In this document: positions 11,201-22,599 of the stretch, piece by piece
Layout of the letters: the number at the start of each line of letters is the position of its first letter
Numbering within the stretch: the first letter of the stretch is position 1
Source of the DNA: Symbiodinium natans
Taxonomy: Eukaryota; Sar; Dinophyceae; Suessiales; Symbiodiniaceae
Direction of reading: 5' to 3'
Assembly: GCA_905221605.1 (NCBI GenBank)
Contig: CAJNDS010000221.1
Span: 72,501 to 136,500, forward strand
Length of the DNA: 64,000 nt
Notes under the pieces: generated by a model
The model's database searches: none
Seen by the model: the letters and a program-made list of their open reading frames with translations, nothing else
What the model was told of the DNA's origin: nothing
Made by a program: the position numbers and the translations under genes

Positions 11201-12520
11201 AAAATCAACCCCAAGTCTCGGTCCTCACCCAGAGTGTCTCGTGGGCTGACATTCCGAACCTCCCGCCCTCGAGGGCTCACGTCCAGACGAGGACTGAGCT
11301 GTCGCGCACTGATGCGGGCCGGTACACCTTCGGACCTGCTGCACACACCGTGGCCCACAACACCAGGCGGCACCCGCGCCTTTCCCAGCAACAGACCCTC
11401 CAGCCTTCCACGGCTGAAGCTGCCGCGAGGTGCACTGAAATCAGCCTCCCCTTTGCCCTTAGTCACTCGGAACTCGCATTGGATGAAGATCTTTTCATGT
11501 TTGCAACGTCTTACGGAAATATTTCACTTCCTCTGGCTTGCCCCGCCTTGCTGAGATTCCTCGGTGTGCGAGGGCTGAGCCAGAAGGACCTCCAAACGGG
11601 CCGCAGGGAGTGAAGTGTGCCAGGGCTGGCTGAGCTTAGCTGCAATGAAGACATATGGCATGTGTGTACAATGTAGATATACTCGCACGGCCAACCCCTC
11701 AAGACCCCCTCTCCCAAAATCAAACTGTCATGTTCACGGTGGGGGACGAGCGAAAGTCTTCTTAAAACCCACCTACAGTAAGACCTGACAGTACCCTGAA
11801 CCCTACCTCAAAACGCACACCCTACAAACAGACCCTTTACACCCACCTAAAACCCTGCAAGGTTTAGGGTTTAGGGCAGAGTGGGTTGTAATCCTGCGTG
11901 AGGTAGTGGAAGCATGCCAGAGAGGCTCATCCGCACGGTCGAAGAGGTTCGCCGGCTTGTCCTTGCATGGCCAATACGAAGCAACCAGGGCAGTGCGGAA
12001 GAGCAGAAGAGAGCGCTAGTTGCACTAGACGCCCTAAACCATAGACCCCTACACCAGGTAAAGGCTCGTCGCGCGAATGCCGTGAAAGTGCTTGCACATG
12101 TTACGCTGTGCCCTGGAACGGGCGAAGAAACGCATGCCGAGGGCCAGACCCTTGGCCGCTCTGACCTGCATGGAGGGTAGATTTTAGAAATAAAGGTAAT
12201 ATAAATAAAATACAATATGAACACAAGAAAGAACAACAAAAGGTATAATGGCACATCGCTGGGCAAAGGGTTTAGGATGGGAGGGGGAGGGGAGGGGGGG
12301 GGGTCCATTTGGTTCGCGGCCGTGTGGCCTCATGCATTTAATCTGTGTTGCAGGCTTTGGAGTCATGTGTGCCTTCTGCTGCTCCTTCTCGGCCCCATGG
12401 AGGAAACAAGGCAGCTTTAACCACCCAGAAGAAATCCTAATGCGTAGTTAGGGTGCCTATTTTGTGGCTCCCCTGACTCTACTACCTTCTGGATACAGAA
12501 ACACTGCCCTTTATGGTGGG
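11201..12520. other. Unique sequence, no supported gene
   Basis: No recognisable coding region. Contains a short TTTAGGG pair near 11862-11876 and degenerate CCCTAAA-like units near 11790-11855, plus a G-run (GGGAGGGGGAGGGG) near 12280-12303. Confidence 0.4.
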
Positions 12521-12532
12521 AAATGCCCATTT

Positions 12533-12636
12533 GGGGGTTTCCGAAATGAGGGGGTACCTTCTTGGGGTCCTTATTACAAAGGAAATCCTGCTATTTGGGG
12601 GTCTATACTAGGGGTCCCTGATTTTCGTAAACCCCC
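12533..12636. mobile_element. MITE-like element, family B, copy 2
   Basis: A 104 bp element with inverted ends GGGGGTTTCCGAAATGAGGG and, reversed from the right, GGGGGTTTACGAAAATCAGG. Its right end runs straight into CCCTAAA repeats. Confidence 0.8.
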
Positions 12637-12668
12637 TAAACCCGAAACCCTAAACCCTAAACCCCAAA
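12637..12668. repeat. Interstitial telomere-like array (CCCTAAA)
   Basis: Four CCCTAAA-type units abutting the family B element. Confidence 0.85.
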
Positions 12669-12802
12669 CAACCCTACGGTCCCTTGTTTGATCTGGGTGT
12701 ATGTTCGTCCCAGGGTCCCCCACATGCTCCGCCGGGGCGAGCGAGGCGACAGGGATCGCGGTGAGCGGGTTCCCCAGAAGCCTGGACACACGTGGGGGAT
12801 TT

Positions 12803-12890
12803 CGGGTTTAGGGTTTAGGGTTTAGGTTTTAGGGTTTAGGGTTTAGGGTTTCGGGTTTAGGGTTTAGGGTTTAGGGTTTAGGGTTTTTAG
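12803..12890. repeat. Interstitial telomere-like array (TTTAGGG)
   Basis: About twelve TTTAGGG units running directly into a family B element at 12896. Confidence 0.9.
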
Positions 12891-12895
12891 TTTAG

Positions 12896-12994
12896 GGGGG
12901 TTTCCGAAAATATGTGGTACACTTTTTCCTTATTATAAGGGGATCCTACTATTTGGGGGTCTACATTAGGGGTCCCGTACTTTCTTAAACTCCC
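12896..12994. mobile_element. MITE-like element, family B, copy 3
   Basis: Same element as copy 2 but more diverged. It shares the left end GGGGGTTTCCGAAAAT and the core CTATTTGGGGGTCTA. It directly follows TTTAGGG repeats. Confidence 0.75.
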
Positions 12995-13058
12995 ACCTTG
13001 GAATAAGCTTGTGCACTTGAGGCTTCAGAGGCCAGGATCAGATCCAAGAGCTCCTAAG

Positions 13059-13163
13059 CCCTTAGGGTTTAGGGTTTAGGGTTTAGGGTTTAGGGTTTAG
13101 GGTTTAGGGTTGAGGGTTCAGGGTTTAGGGTTTAGGGTTTAGGGTTTAGGGTTTAGGGTTTAG
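13059..13163. repeat. Interstitial telomere-like array (TTTAGGG)
   Basis: About fifteen TTTAGGG units, nearly perfect. Confidence 0.95.
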
Positions 13164-13703
13164 TAGAGTTGGACTTGTGCATCGTGACCATCTGCCATGC
13201 AACAGATAGAAAGTGACATGTAGGAAATAGCCTAAACGGCAACACTTGCCTTCACAGTCTGAATGTGCCACAGGGCATGGACCGAAATACCTTTTGACTA
13301 GTGACCAGTGAGATGCACCGTCTGGCTTGCGGTCGTACCGTACGCTCCTGGCTGCCCGCCCTTGAACAGAGGTTGGGGCTGGGGGTAAGGTTCCACATGC
13401 GCCTGGCAATGAAAATAAAACCCTCAACCCAACGCGCTGGTGTGCAAGGCCCCGCAAGCAGGGCCTACCCCAGGTTGTCTAACTGTTGACCATCAGCAGA
13501 GCACTAGCGAAACTCGACACAGTCCAAGAAAACCTGCGACACCCCCGCACCTCTTTCGGCTCTTTGGGCTCGAGGTGATACATTCCGAGGAGTCGCGTTC
13601 GGCGTCCTGATTCTGCGCTCCAATTGCTGCCGGACTCTCAACGCTTTACTGGTTGTCATCCAGGGTAACACCATTGGCCACACACTGCTGCTGTCTTGCT
13701 GAC
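13164..13703. other. Unique sequence between arrays
   Basis: No gene recognised. A 62-codon plus frame (13301-13489) and a minus frame (13146-13457) overlap without motifs. Confidence 0.4.
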
Positions 13704-13793
13704 TACCCTAGACCCTAGACCCTAAACCCTAAACCCTAGACCCTAAACCCTAAACCCTAAACCGTAAACCCTAAACCCTAAACCCTAAGCCAG
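13704..13793. repeat. Interstitial telomere-like array (CCCTAAA)
   Basis: About thirteen CCCTAAA units with CCCTAGA and CCGTAAA variants. Confidence 0.95.
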
Positions 13794-13892
13794 GTAGGCT
13801 AGCTCCAGGAAGGCTGCATGGATAAGTCCCGATCGGATTCCCCGGGCCTTGGCCGTGGAGCTGCGCTCTCATGGCGAAACCAATCCTTCAGG

Positions 13893-13980
13893 GGGGTTTA
13901 GGGTTCAGGGTTCAGGGTTTAGGGTTTAGGGTTGAGGGTTGAGAGTTGAGGGTTGAGGGTTTTGGGCTTTGGGTTTAGGA
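13893..13980. repeat. Interstitial telomere-like array (TTTAGGG)
   Basis: About twelve degenerate TTTAGGG units. It is the last such array before a stretch of nearly 19 kb without any. Confidence 0.9.
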
Positions 13981-13999
13981 GGCGTGCGTTTGGGCGTGT

Positions 14000-16900
14000 T
14001 GTTTCGTCATGGTTTCTGCGGACCTGCATCTTCTCAAGAGTCATACCGAACACCATAGCCCTGATCATCCCAGCTTAGCCATGCAGCAGATGCTGATGCT
14101 TCGTGGTGCTCTTGTTTTCCTGCTCATATGCCTGCTGAACACAGTCACAAGAAGCTGCGGGACTTTCTCCCACACTCCCAAACGAGGAATCTCGCAGGAA
14201 GGAGGTTTGCAAGTACCTGAATCTGCTATTTTCTTGGTTTCACTGCATCTTTTCGCCACTGTCCTTTTCTCAGGGCATGGTGTTCTTTTCCGTTTTTGTT
14301 TATCGAGCCCTGCATTGCTTTCCATTGCTTTCTCGACTGGCATGACTCATCAGACTGCGATGACATGTTTCCCGAGAACGTCCTGTGACTCACGAAATGT
14401 GTCGGTGGCAAAGGCGGTGGGGACGACACCGGTGCTATACCTGAGGCAGCTTGGGGTGTGTCTTCCCTTTCGTTGCGAGCACCCTGTCAGGAATGAAACA
14501 CCATCCACAACCAAGTCGTTATTCTGAAAACATGGTAGCCTGGCTTGTGTTGGTTCTTGGCTTACTGTCAATTTACTTAAGCTGCACGGTTGTGTTAGCA
14601 AACCTGCTCCCCCCAGCAAGCTTGGCTTAAACAGTTACTCCCCGTCGAAGTGCATTGATCCGAGCGCAGACATGCTCTGACTCCGCAAGCATTGAAACAG
14701 GCCACGGCTGACTTCCATGGCACCATGTCAGACAACAGAACGAAATGCACGCGCGAACTGGAGACGCCTAAAGAGCCCACCTTCTCGGGACCGTGTTCTC
14801 CAGCTTTGGGGACGTGTGTGTCACGAAGCCGCCACGCCGAAAGTCAACTCCCGATTTGTCCAGGTGCTGCCAGAGTCCTCCAAGCAAGGAGCGACCCTCT
14901 GGTCTGTGCTGAGCCGCAGACATTCTCAGCTACAGGCAACAGAGGGGTCGGAAAAATTACTAACACTATCCCCTTATGGTCCCTTTATAGTTACTTCAAA
15001 GTACCCCCCAAAACCCTATTCTCATTATTAAGGCCCCAAAGGTAGAGCCCGCTCGACATGTCGAAAGCACCCGGCTCCTCGGCCATGCGCATGGCCGATA
15101 CGAGAGCCGCGGCCTTCCGGAAACAGCGGTCACAGGAACATACGGAAGTGACTACAGCTGGTCCTAAGCATGACTGCGTAGAACATGTGCAACGATGCAG
15201 AGAACGAGACAGCCTTCAATCGCGCACCAAGTGCACGAAATTGGCCGAAGTGGCCAAGAGAATCTTATGCTGACTGATGAACGATCCCCTCTTAAACTCG
15301 CACCTGACTCTCTGGGGCCCCGGCAGATCTTGTCCATCTCAAAAACAGCTCTCACGGATTGGGAAGGAAGCGACACTGGCTAGCCTTCTCAGAAAGTGCC
15401 GAGCTGTTATATGACTGTCCAATGTTGAGTGCATGCTACATGTACCACATTCATTCTGTAGGACTTCCCAGGTCCGAAAACGGCGAAGCAGACAGTGCTC
15501 CAACGCGGTTCCGTGCCGGATGGACTTGGTTCTCTCAGCTGGTCGCTCGTCACTTGCCATCTTGGACACGACATCAAATTTCAACAAGCAGTCCGGGTCG
15601 CCCTGGAAACACCTCTTGGAGGGTTTCAAGTGGACAAAAGCCGCTGCTCTCGCGTCTCCGCCATTTGGGGTACAGAAGGTGCAAGTTCCAAAAGGCTACA
15701 GATGTCATGGGACACGCTTACAGAGACACGCAGCTTCAGGGGTGATGCAAACCTCTTTCAGAGCCCCCCCCAAATCTCACACCGGCCTACGCCTACGAAG
15801 CCTCAGCCGGGGCTGTCAGTGCCAATGGCCTGCCACAACTCTTGGAAACTCTGCCGGGATGATACGGAGGGTCCCGCATCTGACTGAGCTGTTGCTGTGG
15901 CTACCTGCACCTGCATGTATTGATTGTATTGCTGAGACAGCAGCACATTGCATCACCATAGTAAGAACCGTAAATGAACCATTGCTGCTTCACAGGGGCA
16001 GATTGTTGAATCCCTTCTCTCCCTTAAACACGCTCTTCCAAAATCGCATCGCTTGAGAGTACAGGGAGGGCATGGGCATCCCAGCCGGCAAGCTGCTCGT
16101 GCTTCTCGCTCCCATACCATCTGCAGTGACCTGAAACATGCCAGCTTGAAAGACTCAAATGCCCTCGCGCCCGTGGAACCCTGAACTTAAACCCGCAGCA
16201 AAGACTGTCCAATGTCGTCGAGGTCGAAACCTCTCGACGCCGCCGACGGCCTTCACGAACGGCCTGAACCTGAGGAGAGCTTCAGAATTTGGGCTAGACT
16301 CGGCTAGACTCGGCTAGACGTCTTCCTGCTGTCTAGCACTTCGCAGAATGAGAAAAACACACGATATTGTGCTTCTTCGCCACCTGCCTACATCTACGAG
16401 TCAGGAGCGCTCTCAGCATCGTGCAGCATGAATGCGTTGGTGGTGAACATCCTGACGCTTGGCCAAGATGATCATCTCCTCGCGCTTTCTCTCCTGGCCA
16501 ATAAGGGTTCACAATGGCCGCGACACAACTACGAACTGCTGACCGTACAATCTGGGGGATGTTGCACAGACATTACTTTCAGTGGGTGCTTCAGCTCAAA
16601 GCGATCCACGAAGGACTGCCTTGTCCCTGGCACGGTACCGCTCCACCATGTCTGCCTGTGCCAGCTCCTGTCAGGAACGTCCCGGTAGATGAAACTGAAG
16701 ATCTGCAACATGCAATCTCATCGAACTGGCGCAGGAAACATCTCCTCCTATTCCGTCACGACTGCAACAGATTCTCCTGATATCTACCGTCGTTCATGCA
16801 TCCCCAGAAACACTTGGCGACCTGCTCGATGACGAACAGCTTTCTTCTGTGAGCATCAACCTCTGCAGTAAGCGGCACTGTGACAAAGTGCTGTGATGGC
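14000..16900. other. Unique sequence with unsupported open frames
   Basis: Two longer plus frames are seen: 14009-14527 (172 codons, with hydrophobic runs such as GALVFLLICLLNTV) and 15433-16056 (207 codons, containing SSLAILDTTSNFNKQSGS). Frames of this length can arise by chance in 64 kb, and I see no family motif, so neither is called. Three 11 bp GGCTAGACTC units lie near 16291-16320. Confidence 0.35.
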
Positions 16901-16931
16901 CATGAAGTCACGGTCGGAGCTTGTTGGGAAG

Positions 16932-17195
16932 TCAGAATATCCCTGCGGGGAGACGCGCCGATGCCTTCTGGTATGGGTGCTGGGGAGCGTAGAGATGGGT
17001 GGAGATGAATGTATGGATTAATGGGTCTTGGCTACCGCGTCTAGTAAGGGTCTTCAAGAACGCCGAGGTATCGACGTCTACTGGCTTGCCGTCGTCATCC
17101 AGAAAGCCAGCATTTTGCATCGTATGCCTGCCAACCCAAGTCAAGTTCACTCCTTTGTGGACCATCTGGTCATTTATTCCTGCCGGAGGGTATCA
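16932..17195 (-). pseudogene. Possible continuation of the minus-strand gene in another frame
   Basis: A minus-strand open stretch with protein-like composition (GVNLTWVGRHTMQNAG, then LDDDGKPVDVDTSAFLKTL). It overlaps the stop of the 17174-17345 exon in a different frame, with no room for an intron. That suggests a one-base frameshift (decay or sequence error), or an overlapping chance frame. Confidence 0.3.
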
Positions 17196-17345
17196 AGCAG
17201 AGGTTCGAAAAAACCCTCTCCAGCCTTGCTAGTAAACAGTACCGCACGATACTTCCCACCAGCACCCTGAGGGTGGTGGAAGTCCACCAAGAAAACTAAC
17301 CAAAAAGTATGTTGGTATTTGTTGCTGTCTCTCTTGAGAGTCACA
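17174..17345 (-). CDS. Exon of an unidentified minus-strand gene (terminal, ends in TAA)
   Basis: Minus-strand coding stretch VTLKRDSNKYQHTFW...GKYRAVLFTSKAGEGFFEPL ending LLDTLRQE then TAA. Splicing the upstream exon (ending ATCTTTGG, donor GTGAAC) to the acceptor GGGCAG at 17347-17346 keeps frame, giving FLQAEGIFG-VTLKRDS. A second, better pyrimidine-rich acceptor (CCCATTTGCAG) lies 31 nt upstream but would hit a stop. Family not recognised. Confidence 0.5.
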
Positions 17346-17450
17346 CTGCCCTCCCCTCCCAACTACTTCCTGCAAATGGGAGCAGCAAATGGCAGCAAGC
17401 TCTGAAAAAGTCGAGAATGCTAGAAATAATGGCCTGATCCGAGGGTTCAC

Positions 17451-17735
17451 CCAAAGATGCCTTCAGCTTGCAGGAAAAAATCACCAAAGGGGCGTGCAGA
17501 CATGACTCCAATCGGCTGAGGCAGACGCTGCAAGTGCACGTCGAACATGGGCTTATACCTCAATGACTCAAGGTTGCGTTGAGGCACCAACCTCACCCCA
17601 CATTGAAAAGACGCCAGCACTGATTGCACGCGTTTTGCGCCCGTTTGCCAGGCGCCAGGCTCCGGCAGTGGCACCTTGCAAGCCGACGAATGGAAGTCCA
17701 GCTCCCGTGCACGCAGGTTCTTCCTGGCTGTTCCG
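17451..17735 (-). CDS. Exon of an unidentified minus-strand gene
   Basis: An open stretch of about 95 codons on the minus strand with strongly protein-like sequence (ESLRYKPMFDVHLQRLPQ, then IGVMSARPFGDFFLQAEG). It is bounded by a possible acceptor TATCAG and a canonical donor GG/GTGAAC at 17450. It joins in frame to 17174-17345. Function unknown. Confidence 0.5.
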
Positions 17736-17746
17736 TGAACTGATAC

Positions 17747-17947
17747 TTAACATGCATGGATCAGGACAGACGCACAGTGCCAGCAAGGTCCTCTTGGCAG
17801 GCTCCCGAAGGCCTGCAGCAGACAAAGCAGCACATCCGACAACCAAAAAACGGCTGTTAGCAAGAGAATGAGGCCTGGAATCATTCCGTTCGTTTCAAGA
17901 GCCATGTGGAGAAGACCTGCCAGGAACTGCCCAATCTTGCTGCTCAA
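17747..17947 (-). CDS. Probable transmembrane exon of the same minus-strand gene
   Basis: Minus-strand frame containing IGQFLAGLLHMALETNGM and a long hydrophobic run LILLLTAVFWLSDVLLCLLQ, a good membrane segment. It lies just upstream of the 17451-17735 exon on the same strand. The exact exon borders and joint phase are not resolved. Confidence 0.4.
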   Translation of the reverse strand: MSSKIGQFLAGLLHMALETNGMIPGLILLLTAVFWLSDVLLCLLQAFGSLPRGPCWHCASVLIHAC

Positions 17948-18062
17948 GCTTGCTATCCAATTTGCTCTCCACGTTTGAAGCTGAGTTCGTTCAAAGAACG
18001 ACCGAATAATCTGAACACCACAAGCGCAAGAGACTCGCCGCCAGAGACCTCTCAGCCTTTTC

Positions 18063-18184
18063 TAGGGGATAGGATTAGGGGGACCCTTGGGGCTATAGAC
18101 CCTCTCAGTAAGTTCCCTGTTCAAGAGAGCCAGAAGAGGGTTCAGAAGGGTTCCCTTTTAAGGGTCCCCCTTATCCTACCTAGG
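18063..18184. mobile_element. MITE-like element, family C
   Basis: About 122 bp hairpin-type element. The left arm GGATTAGGGGGACCCTT pairs with the right arm AAGGGTCCCCCTTATCC, bordered by CTAGG/CCTAG. Single copy in this window. Confidence 0.65.
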
Positions 18185-18453
18185 ATTTTCGGCTCTCTCC
18201 GTTTTCTCTCTCAGCTCGCTTTCTCGCTCGCTCCCCGAGGCTGCGGGCTGCGACGGCGGCGTGCTGCGCGCTGGGCGCGCGAGGGTGCGGAAAGAAGTGT
18301 GAAACGATCTGGGTGGCTCCCCTATGCTCCCCTTCTGTGAGCTGCGTCCCGATGCTGCTAGGCTCCTGATGCGCTCTAAGCCGGCGGCATGTGTAAGGCC
18401 TTTTTGTGGGGCACGATCGCACGTTCTCTTCAAGACCAAATGGAAGAAAGATG

Positions 18454-18640
18454 TCAACTGGGCGCACGAACAGAGAGGCTGAAAGTGGCAGCAGACATGG
18501 ATGGAAGGTCTTGCAACTTGCGTTTGCCACACTTGGCCCTCATCGACATGAACCTGAGGCAAAATTGATGCAGGCTCCTTGCAGCGGTTTCGATATCGAG
18601 CTGCATGGGATGGCGTTCTGCATTGCAATCGCAACGGTCC
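18454..18640 (-). CDS. Possible minus-strand coding exon
   Basis: Minus-strand frame with protein-like sequence (PMQLDIETAARSLHQFCLRF, then MRAKCGKRKLQDL) following a candidate acceptor TGCAATGCAG. Same strand as the 17 kb exons. Family not recognised. Confidence 0.3.
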
Positions 18641-18699
18641 GCGCACATATGCTCTGATATGCTCTGTCAGAAAGGCCACTGACCACGCAAACGACAACA

Positions 18700-19220
18700 C
18701 AGTGCTGCTACTACTTCTAACTAGCTGACTCGCTGGCTGACAGACTTACTGACACTACACAAAGCCTGCACAGACACTGCCTTTCTGCACTCAATCCCTG
18801 AACATGATACAAGCCCTTCCTGTGGAGGGCTGGGATGCTGTGGCACACGCTGCCACCACTTCACTGGCGTCTTCTGCACGAACTGCGAAGGGCTTGGACA
18901 ACTGCGGGACCTTGGCCTATGAACGATCTCTGCATTCTCTCATTGCCAATTTCCGACTTTCTTCACTCGGGTCATCAGAGCACCTGGCATGCCGCAAACG
19001 TTGGGTGCTTGGGTCTTGACATGTAATTATTGATGTCCACAGCTCTCAAACATGACATGCCGGTGGGGCAATGCGCCAGCACGGGAACAGTGAGAGCTGC
19101 GCCGCAGAATAGTGCACAATGCTCGCCACGCTCTCCGCCCAACATCTTGGCAGTGCAAAGACCTCGCGCGGACACGTGTTATAGTACCGGCCACTTCACT
19201 TTAACTTTAAACATACACCG
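18700..19220. other. Unique sequence, no supported gene
   Basis: No convincing coding stretch. If the minus-strand exons on either side belong to one gene, this would be intron. Confidence 0.3.
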
Positions 19221-19691
19221 TTAAAGCCAACAGCACCAACCGAGTTCTGAACCTACTCCTGGACCAATGAGTGCTGGCCTGGCCATACAAGAGTTGATTC
19301 TAAAAGAAGCAGGGCAGCCGACCATAGCAGCAAACGGAAACAACCAGGCTTCGGGCAGAGCATATTGAAAGGCAATGCTGGGGATGAGCAGGAGACCATG
19401 CCTGGAATTCCCAAGGTTTCTTCCTGGAGTCCCAAAAAAACCTATCACGCAACAATCTGAAGGATAGTTGAAAAATATTGCAACAAGGAGCGAAAGAATG
19501 GCAGCAGCGGCTGCCAGCGGCAGAGACATCAGCAGCTGATGCCTCACAGCAGCTACAGAACACACGCATGTAGACCCATGACCAAGCCCGCTTGGAAAAA
19601 CGAGGTGCCAGCCCGTAGAGCACGGCGAGCTGCACGGAAAGAACGGCGCAGGCCGGAGGAATGGCCAAAACAGGACCAACTGTGACCTCAC
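19221..19691 (-). CDS. Candidate membrane-protein exons, frame shifts between segments
   Basis: Two minus-strand frames carry hydrophobic, protein-like stretches: LAVLYGLAPRFSKRAWSWVY (with a good acceptor TTTCCGTGCAG just before), then SLPLAAAAAILSLLVAIFFN and LIPSIAFQYALPEAWLFPFA. The frame change near 19545-19570 leaves no space for a normal intron, so decay or an unrecognised structure is possible. Together with 17747-17947 this suggests a multi-pass membrane protein on the minus strand. Confidence 0.35.
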   Translation of the reverse strand: MRSQLVLFWPFLRPAPFFPCSSPCSTGWHLVFPSGLGHGSTCVCSVAAVRHQLLMSLPLAAAAAILSLLVAIFFNYPSDCCVIGFFGTPGRNLGNSRHGLLLIPSIAFQYALPEAWLFPFAAMVGCPASFRINSCMARPALIGPGVGSELGWCCWL

Positions 19692-19699
19692 GGCTTGCG

Positions 19700-20700
19700 G
19701 GGCATTAGTTGAGAACTACAATAAAACACTCATCCCGTGTCACTCTGCCGACGACCTCAAGAAAATGATTTGTATTCCAAAGAGAAACTGAGCAGGCAGG
19801 CAGAAGGGATCATCACCGCGGCAGCCACGGCCAAACCACAAAGGGAGGCCGCTGCATCACGCAAACTGAGTGCACGAAGTTCCTGCAACTTCACATTCCA
19901 TCAAGTAGCACCAGGAGACTGTTGCCTCGTCTTGGCTGTTTTCCGGCAGCTTACACGTGCAAGCCACAAGATGACGCCCGACCCACCTCCATGGCAAAAG
20001 CATCTCCTGCACGAGGTTCCCAAAGGCGCACCTGGCAGAGCAAACTGGCAATCCACTTTGCCTTGCAGCCACAAAGCACGTACTCCATCGAGGCCTGAAA
20101 GCAGCATAGAAGAACCACTACGATGCCAGCACAGCTTGCCTCTCTCGTAACACGTAACAAGCAAAAGGGCGCACACCGTCGCACACTCCAACATTCACAG
20201 ACAAAGCCATGCCATGCCTTTCCCCCTCGCAATTTGCCGCTGGACCGAAACATTTCTGCTAACCCCGAAGAAGAATTGTGTGCTGATGCACTTAAAACTC
20301 GTCACGGCTAGCACTTTCTCGTCTTGGCACGTGCACAATACTGACCAAACATTACAGGCTAGTTGCGCGCTAATGTCGCAAGCCGAACTTGATGATACAG
20401 ATTGTAGTGGGGTTTCGTTGTCCGATCGAGCCAATGCCAACGAAACCTATGACGAGATGGACTGTCTTCATTCGTGCTGAAGACTAGAGGGTTCGTCATC
20501 CTCCTTTCACATTGGGAAAGATTGAAGCTTCATTTCCCAGTTCCCTCTGTGAACAGCTAACAGAACACTTCATGTCTTCCGGAAAAACAAAGGTGCGAAA
20601 GGAGCTCTCTTCCGGGTGAAGGATCAAAAAAAAATAAATAAGCATCTAAAAAGAAATAACCCCAAGGGATCAAAAAAAAAATAAATAAGCAAAATAACCC
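19700..20700. other. Unique sequence, possible minus-strand exons unresolved
   Basis: Overlapping minus frames at 19857-20072, 19951-20253 and 20195-20440 have some protein-like composition, but no motifs or clear splice borders. Nothing is called. Confidence 0.3.
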
Positions 20701-20718
20701 ATTTTCCTCTTGGAATAC

Positions 20719-20868
20719 AGCGGGGGGGGGGGTTGGGGGGGGGTGGGGTTGGGGGGGGGGGGGTTTGGGGGGGGGGTTGGGGGGGGGGTGGGGGGGGGGG
20801 GGGGGTTGGGGGGGGGTGTTGGGGGGGGGGGGGGGGATTGGGGGGCGGGGGGGCCCCCCCCCAAACAC
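20719..20868. repeat. G-run minisatellite with C-run end
   Basis: Long G tracts separated by TT or single T, ending GGGGGCCCCCCCCC. Strong G-quadruplex potential on the plus strand. It abuts CAAACACAATGCTC, the border of a dispersed G/C-run family seen again at 21190, 22620, 22735, 22838 and 24475. Confidence 0.85.
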
Positions 20869-20879
20869 AATGCTCGCAC

Positions 20880-21475
20880 GATGGGTAGTAGTGGGTGGTG
20901 GTAGTGGTTGGAAAACCTTCTATTTTCTCGATCTTTTAAAAGGAAAACCAAACCTCTATTTTCTTCACGTTTTCATAGGAAACCTCTATCATCACTATGT
21001 TTCCATCGGAAAACCTCTATTTGCATGTATTTTAAGAAAAACTTAAACTTTTTAGTATCCCAATGGCTTCAACAAGATTCATAAAGCACGCTTTGCAGTG
21101 GCACAGCTTGATAAAAACGCGGCGGGGCTGGGGTTGGCGCACCCCCCCCCCCACACCCCCCCACTTGGCTTTGCAGCACACTTTGCACAGCTTAAAAAAA
21201 ACAGCGGGGGGGTTGGGGGGCGCAGCCCCCCCCCCCATTTGCAAACAATGTTCGATGCGTAGAAGTGGTGGTAGTGGTTGGAAAACCTTCTAGTTTCTCG
21301 ATCTTTCAATGGGTAAACCTCTATTTCTTCATACTCCCACAAGAAAACGTCTACTGTCTTCATGTTTTCATGAGAAATCCTCTATTATCTCTATGTTTCC
21401 ATCGGAAAAACTCTACTTCTACATGTTTTAAGCAAAAAACTTCCATTTTCTTTGCATTCCAATGGCTTCAAAGAA
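20880..21475. repeat. Direct repeat pair of about 200 bp (20895-21070 and 21268-21475)
   Basis: Both halves start GGTAGTGGTTGGAAAACCTT and end near CAATGGCTTCAA. Each contains degenerate 35 bp sub-repeats built on AAACCTCTATTTTCTTCATG. They flank one G/C-run unit (21120-21250). Confidence 0.8.
21120..21250. repeat. Dispersed G/C-run repeat unit
   Basis: The pattern is AAAAAACAGCGGGGGGGTTGG, then GCGCAGCCCCCC, then ATTTGCAAACAATG, preceded by CACTTTGCAGTGG-like sequence. The G tract and the C tract can pair. Confidence 0.7.
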
Positions 21476-21479
21476 CAAG

Positions 21480-22401
21480 ATATAATACATACTACATAAT
21501 ATATAAAATATACTATATACTGAATAATACATAATGAATTAATTAATAATAAATAATATTACATATTTTATATATTGTAGATTATGTATACAGTATATAT
21601 TATATAATATATACTTTATATTATGCATTATATGCAGAATGTAATATGCAATATACAATATATGATATGCAATATATGACATATAATATACAATATGCGA
21701 TATATAAATATATATATATATATATATTTTTATTTATATTTATTTAATTATTCATATTTATATTTACTTATTTATTATACATAAAAATATCATATAATGT
21801 ACGACAATATGAAAATAAATATAAAATAAATGATATATATATATATAAATGTGTATATATATATAAGTAAAAGTGTACATGGATATGCACATGATATAAT
21901 GTTTAATATATATATATATATATATATATATGTTATATAGTATACAAATAATATAAATATATACATATATATCTAATATATAATAAATTATATAATATAA
22001 TATATAATATATATATATAATATATAATATATAATATATATAATATATAAGACAAAATAATACATAATACATACGACATAATAAATATGTAAAGAATAAT
22101 ACATAACAATAATACAAAATATAGAATACATAATTAATACATAATACATAATACAAAATACATAATACATAATACAGAATACGTAATACATAATACATAA
22201 TACATAATATATAATATATAATATATAATATATAATATAAAATAAATAACATATAATATATAATATATAATATATAATATATAATATATAATATATAATA
22301 TATAATATATAATGTATAATGTAGAATGTATAATGTATAGTATATAATAGGTAATGTGTAATGTAATGTGTATTATGCAATATGTATATATATATATGCA
22401 C

Positions 22402-22432
<31 letters not shown>

Positions 22433-22520
22433 CACACACGTTGACCTTCACTATCGTGTGTATATAATATATTTTATATTTATTGATTTTTACTTATTTG
22501 TCTAATTTAGTTATTTATTT
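21480..22520. repeat. One-kilobase AT-only block
   Basis: Almost entirely A and T, with TATAATATATAA and ATACATAATAC sub-repeats and several (TA)n runs. Open frames here (Tyr/Ile-only) are composition artefacts. It could be an AT island, matrix attachment region or unwinding element. Nothing coding is seen. Confidence 0.9.
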
Positions 22521-22599
22521 ATACGCATAGGATTCTGATTACACGTTGGACAAATGTCGTCAAATGTAAACGCGTATGTTGCTTTTCCTTAGTTTTTCC

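Noticed and set aside
14009-14527. 172-codon plus frame with hydrophobic runs as a membrane protein
   Set aside because: No family motif, no splice support, and a frame of this length is not rare by chance in 64 kb.
21764-22451. Tyr/Ile-rich minus frames of up to 162 codons
   Set aside because: Produced by AT-only sequence with few stops in that register. No protein-like composition.
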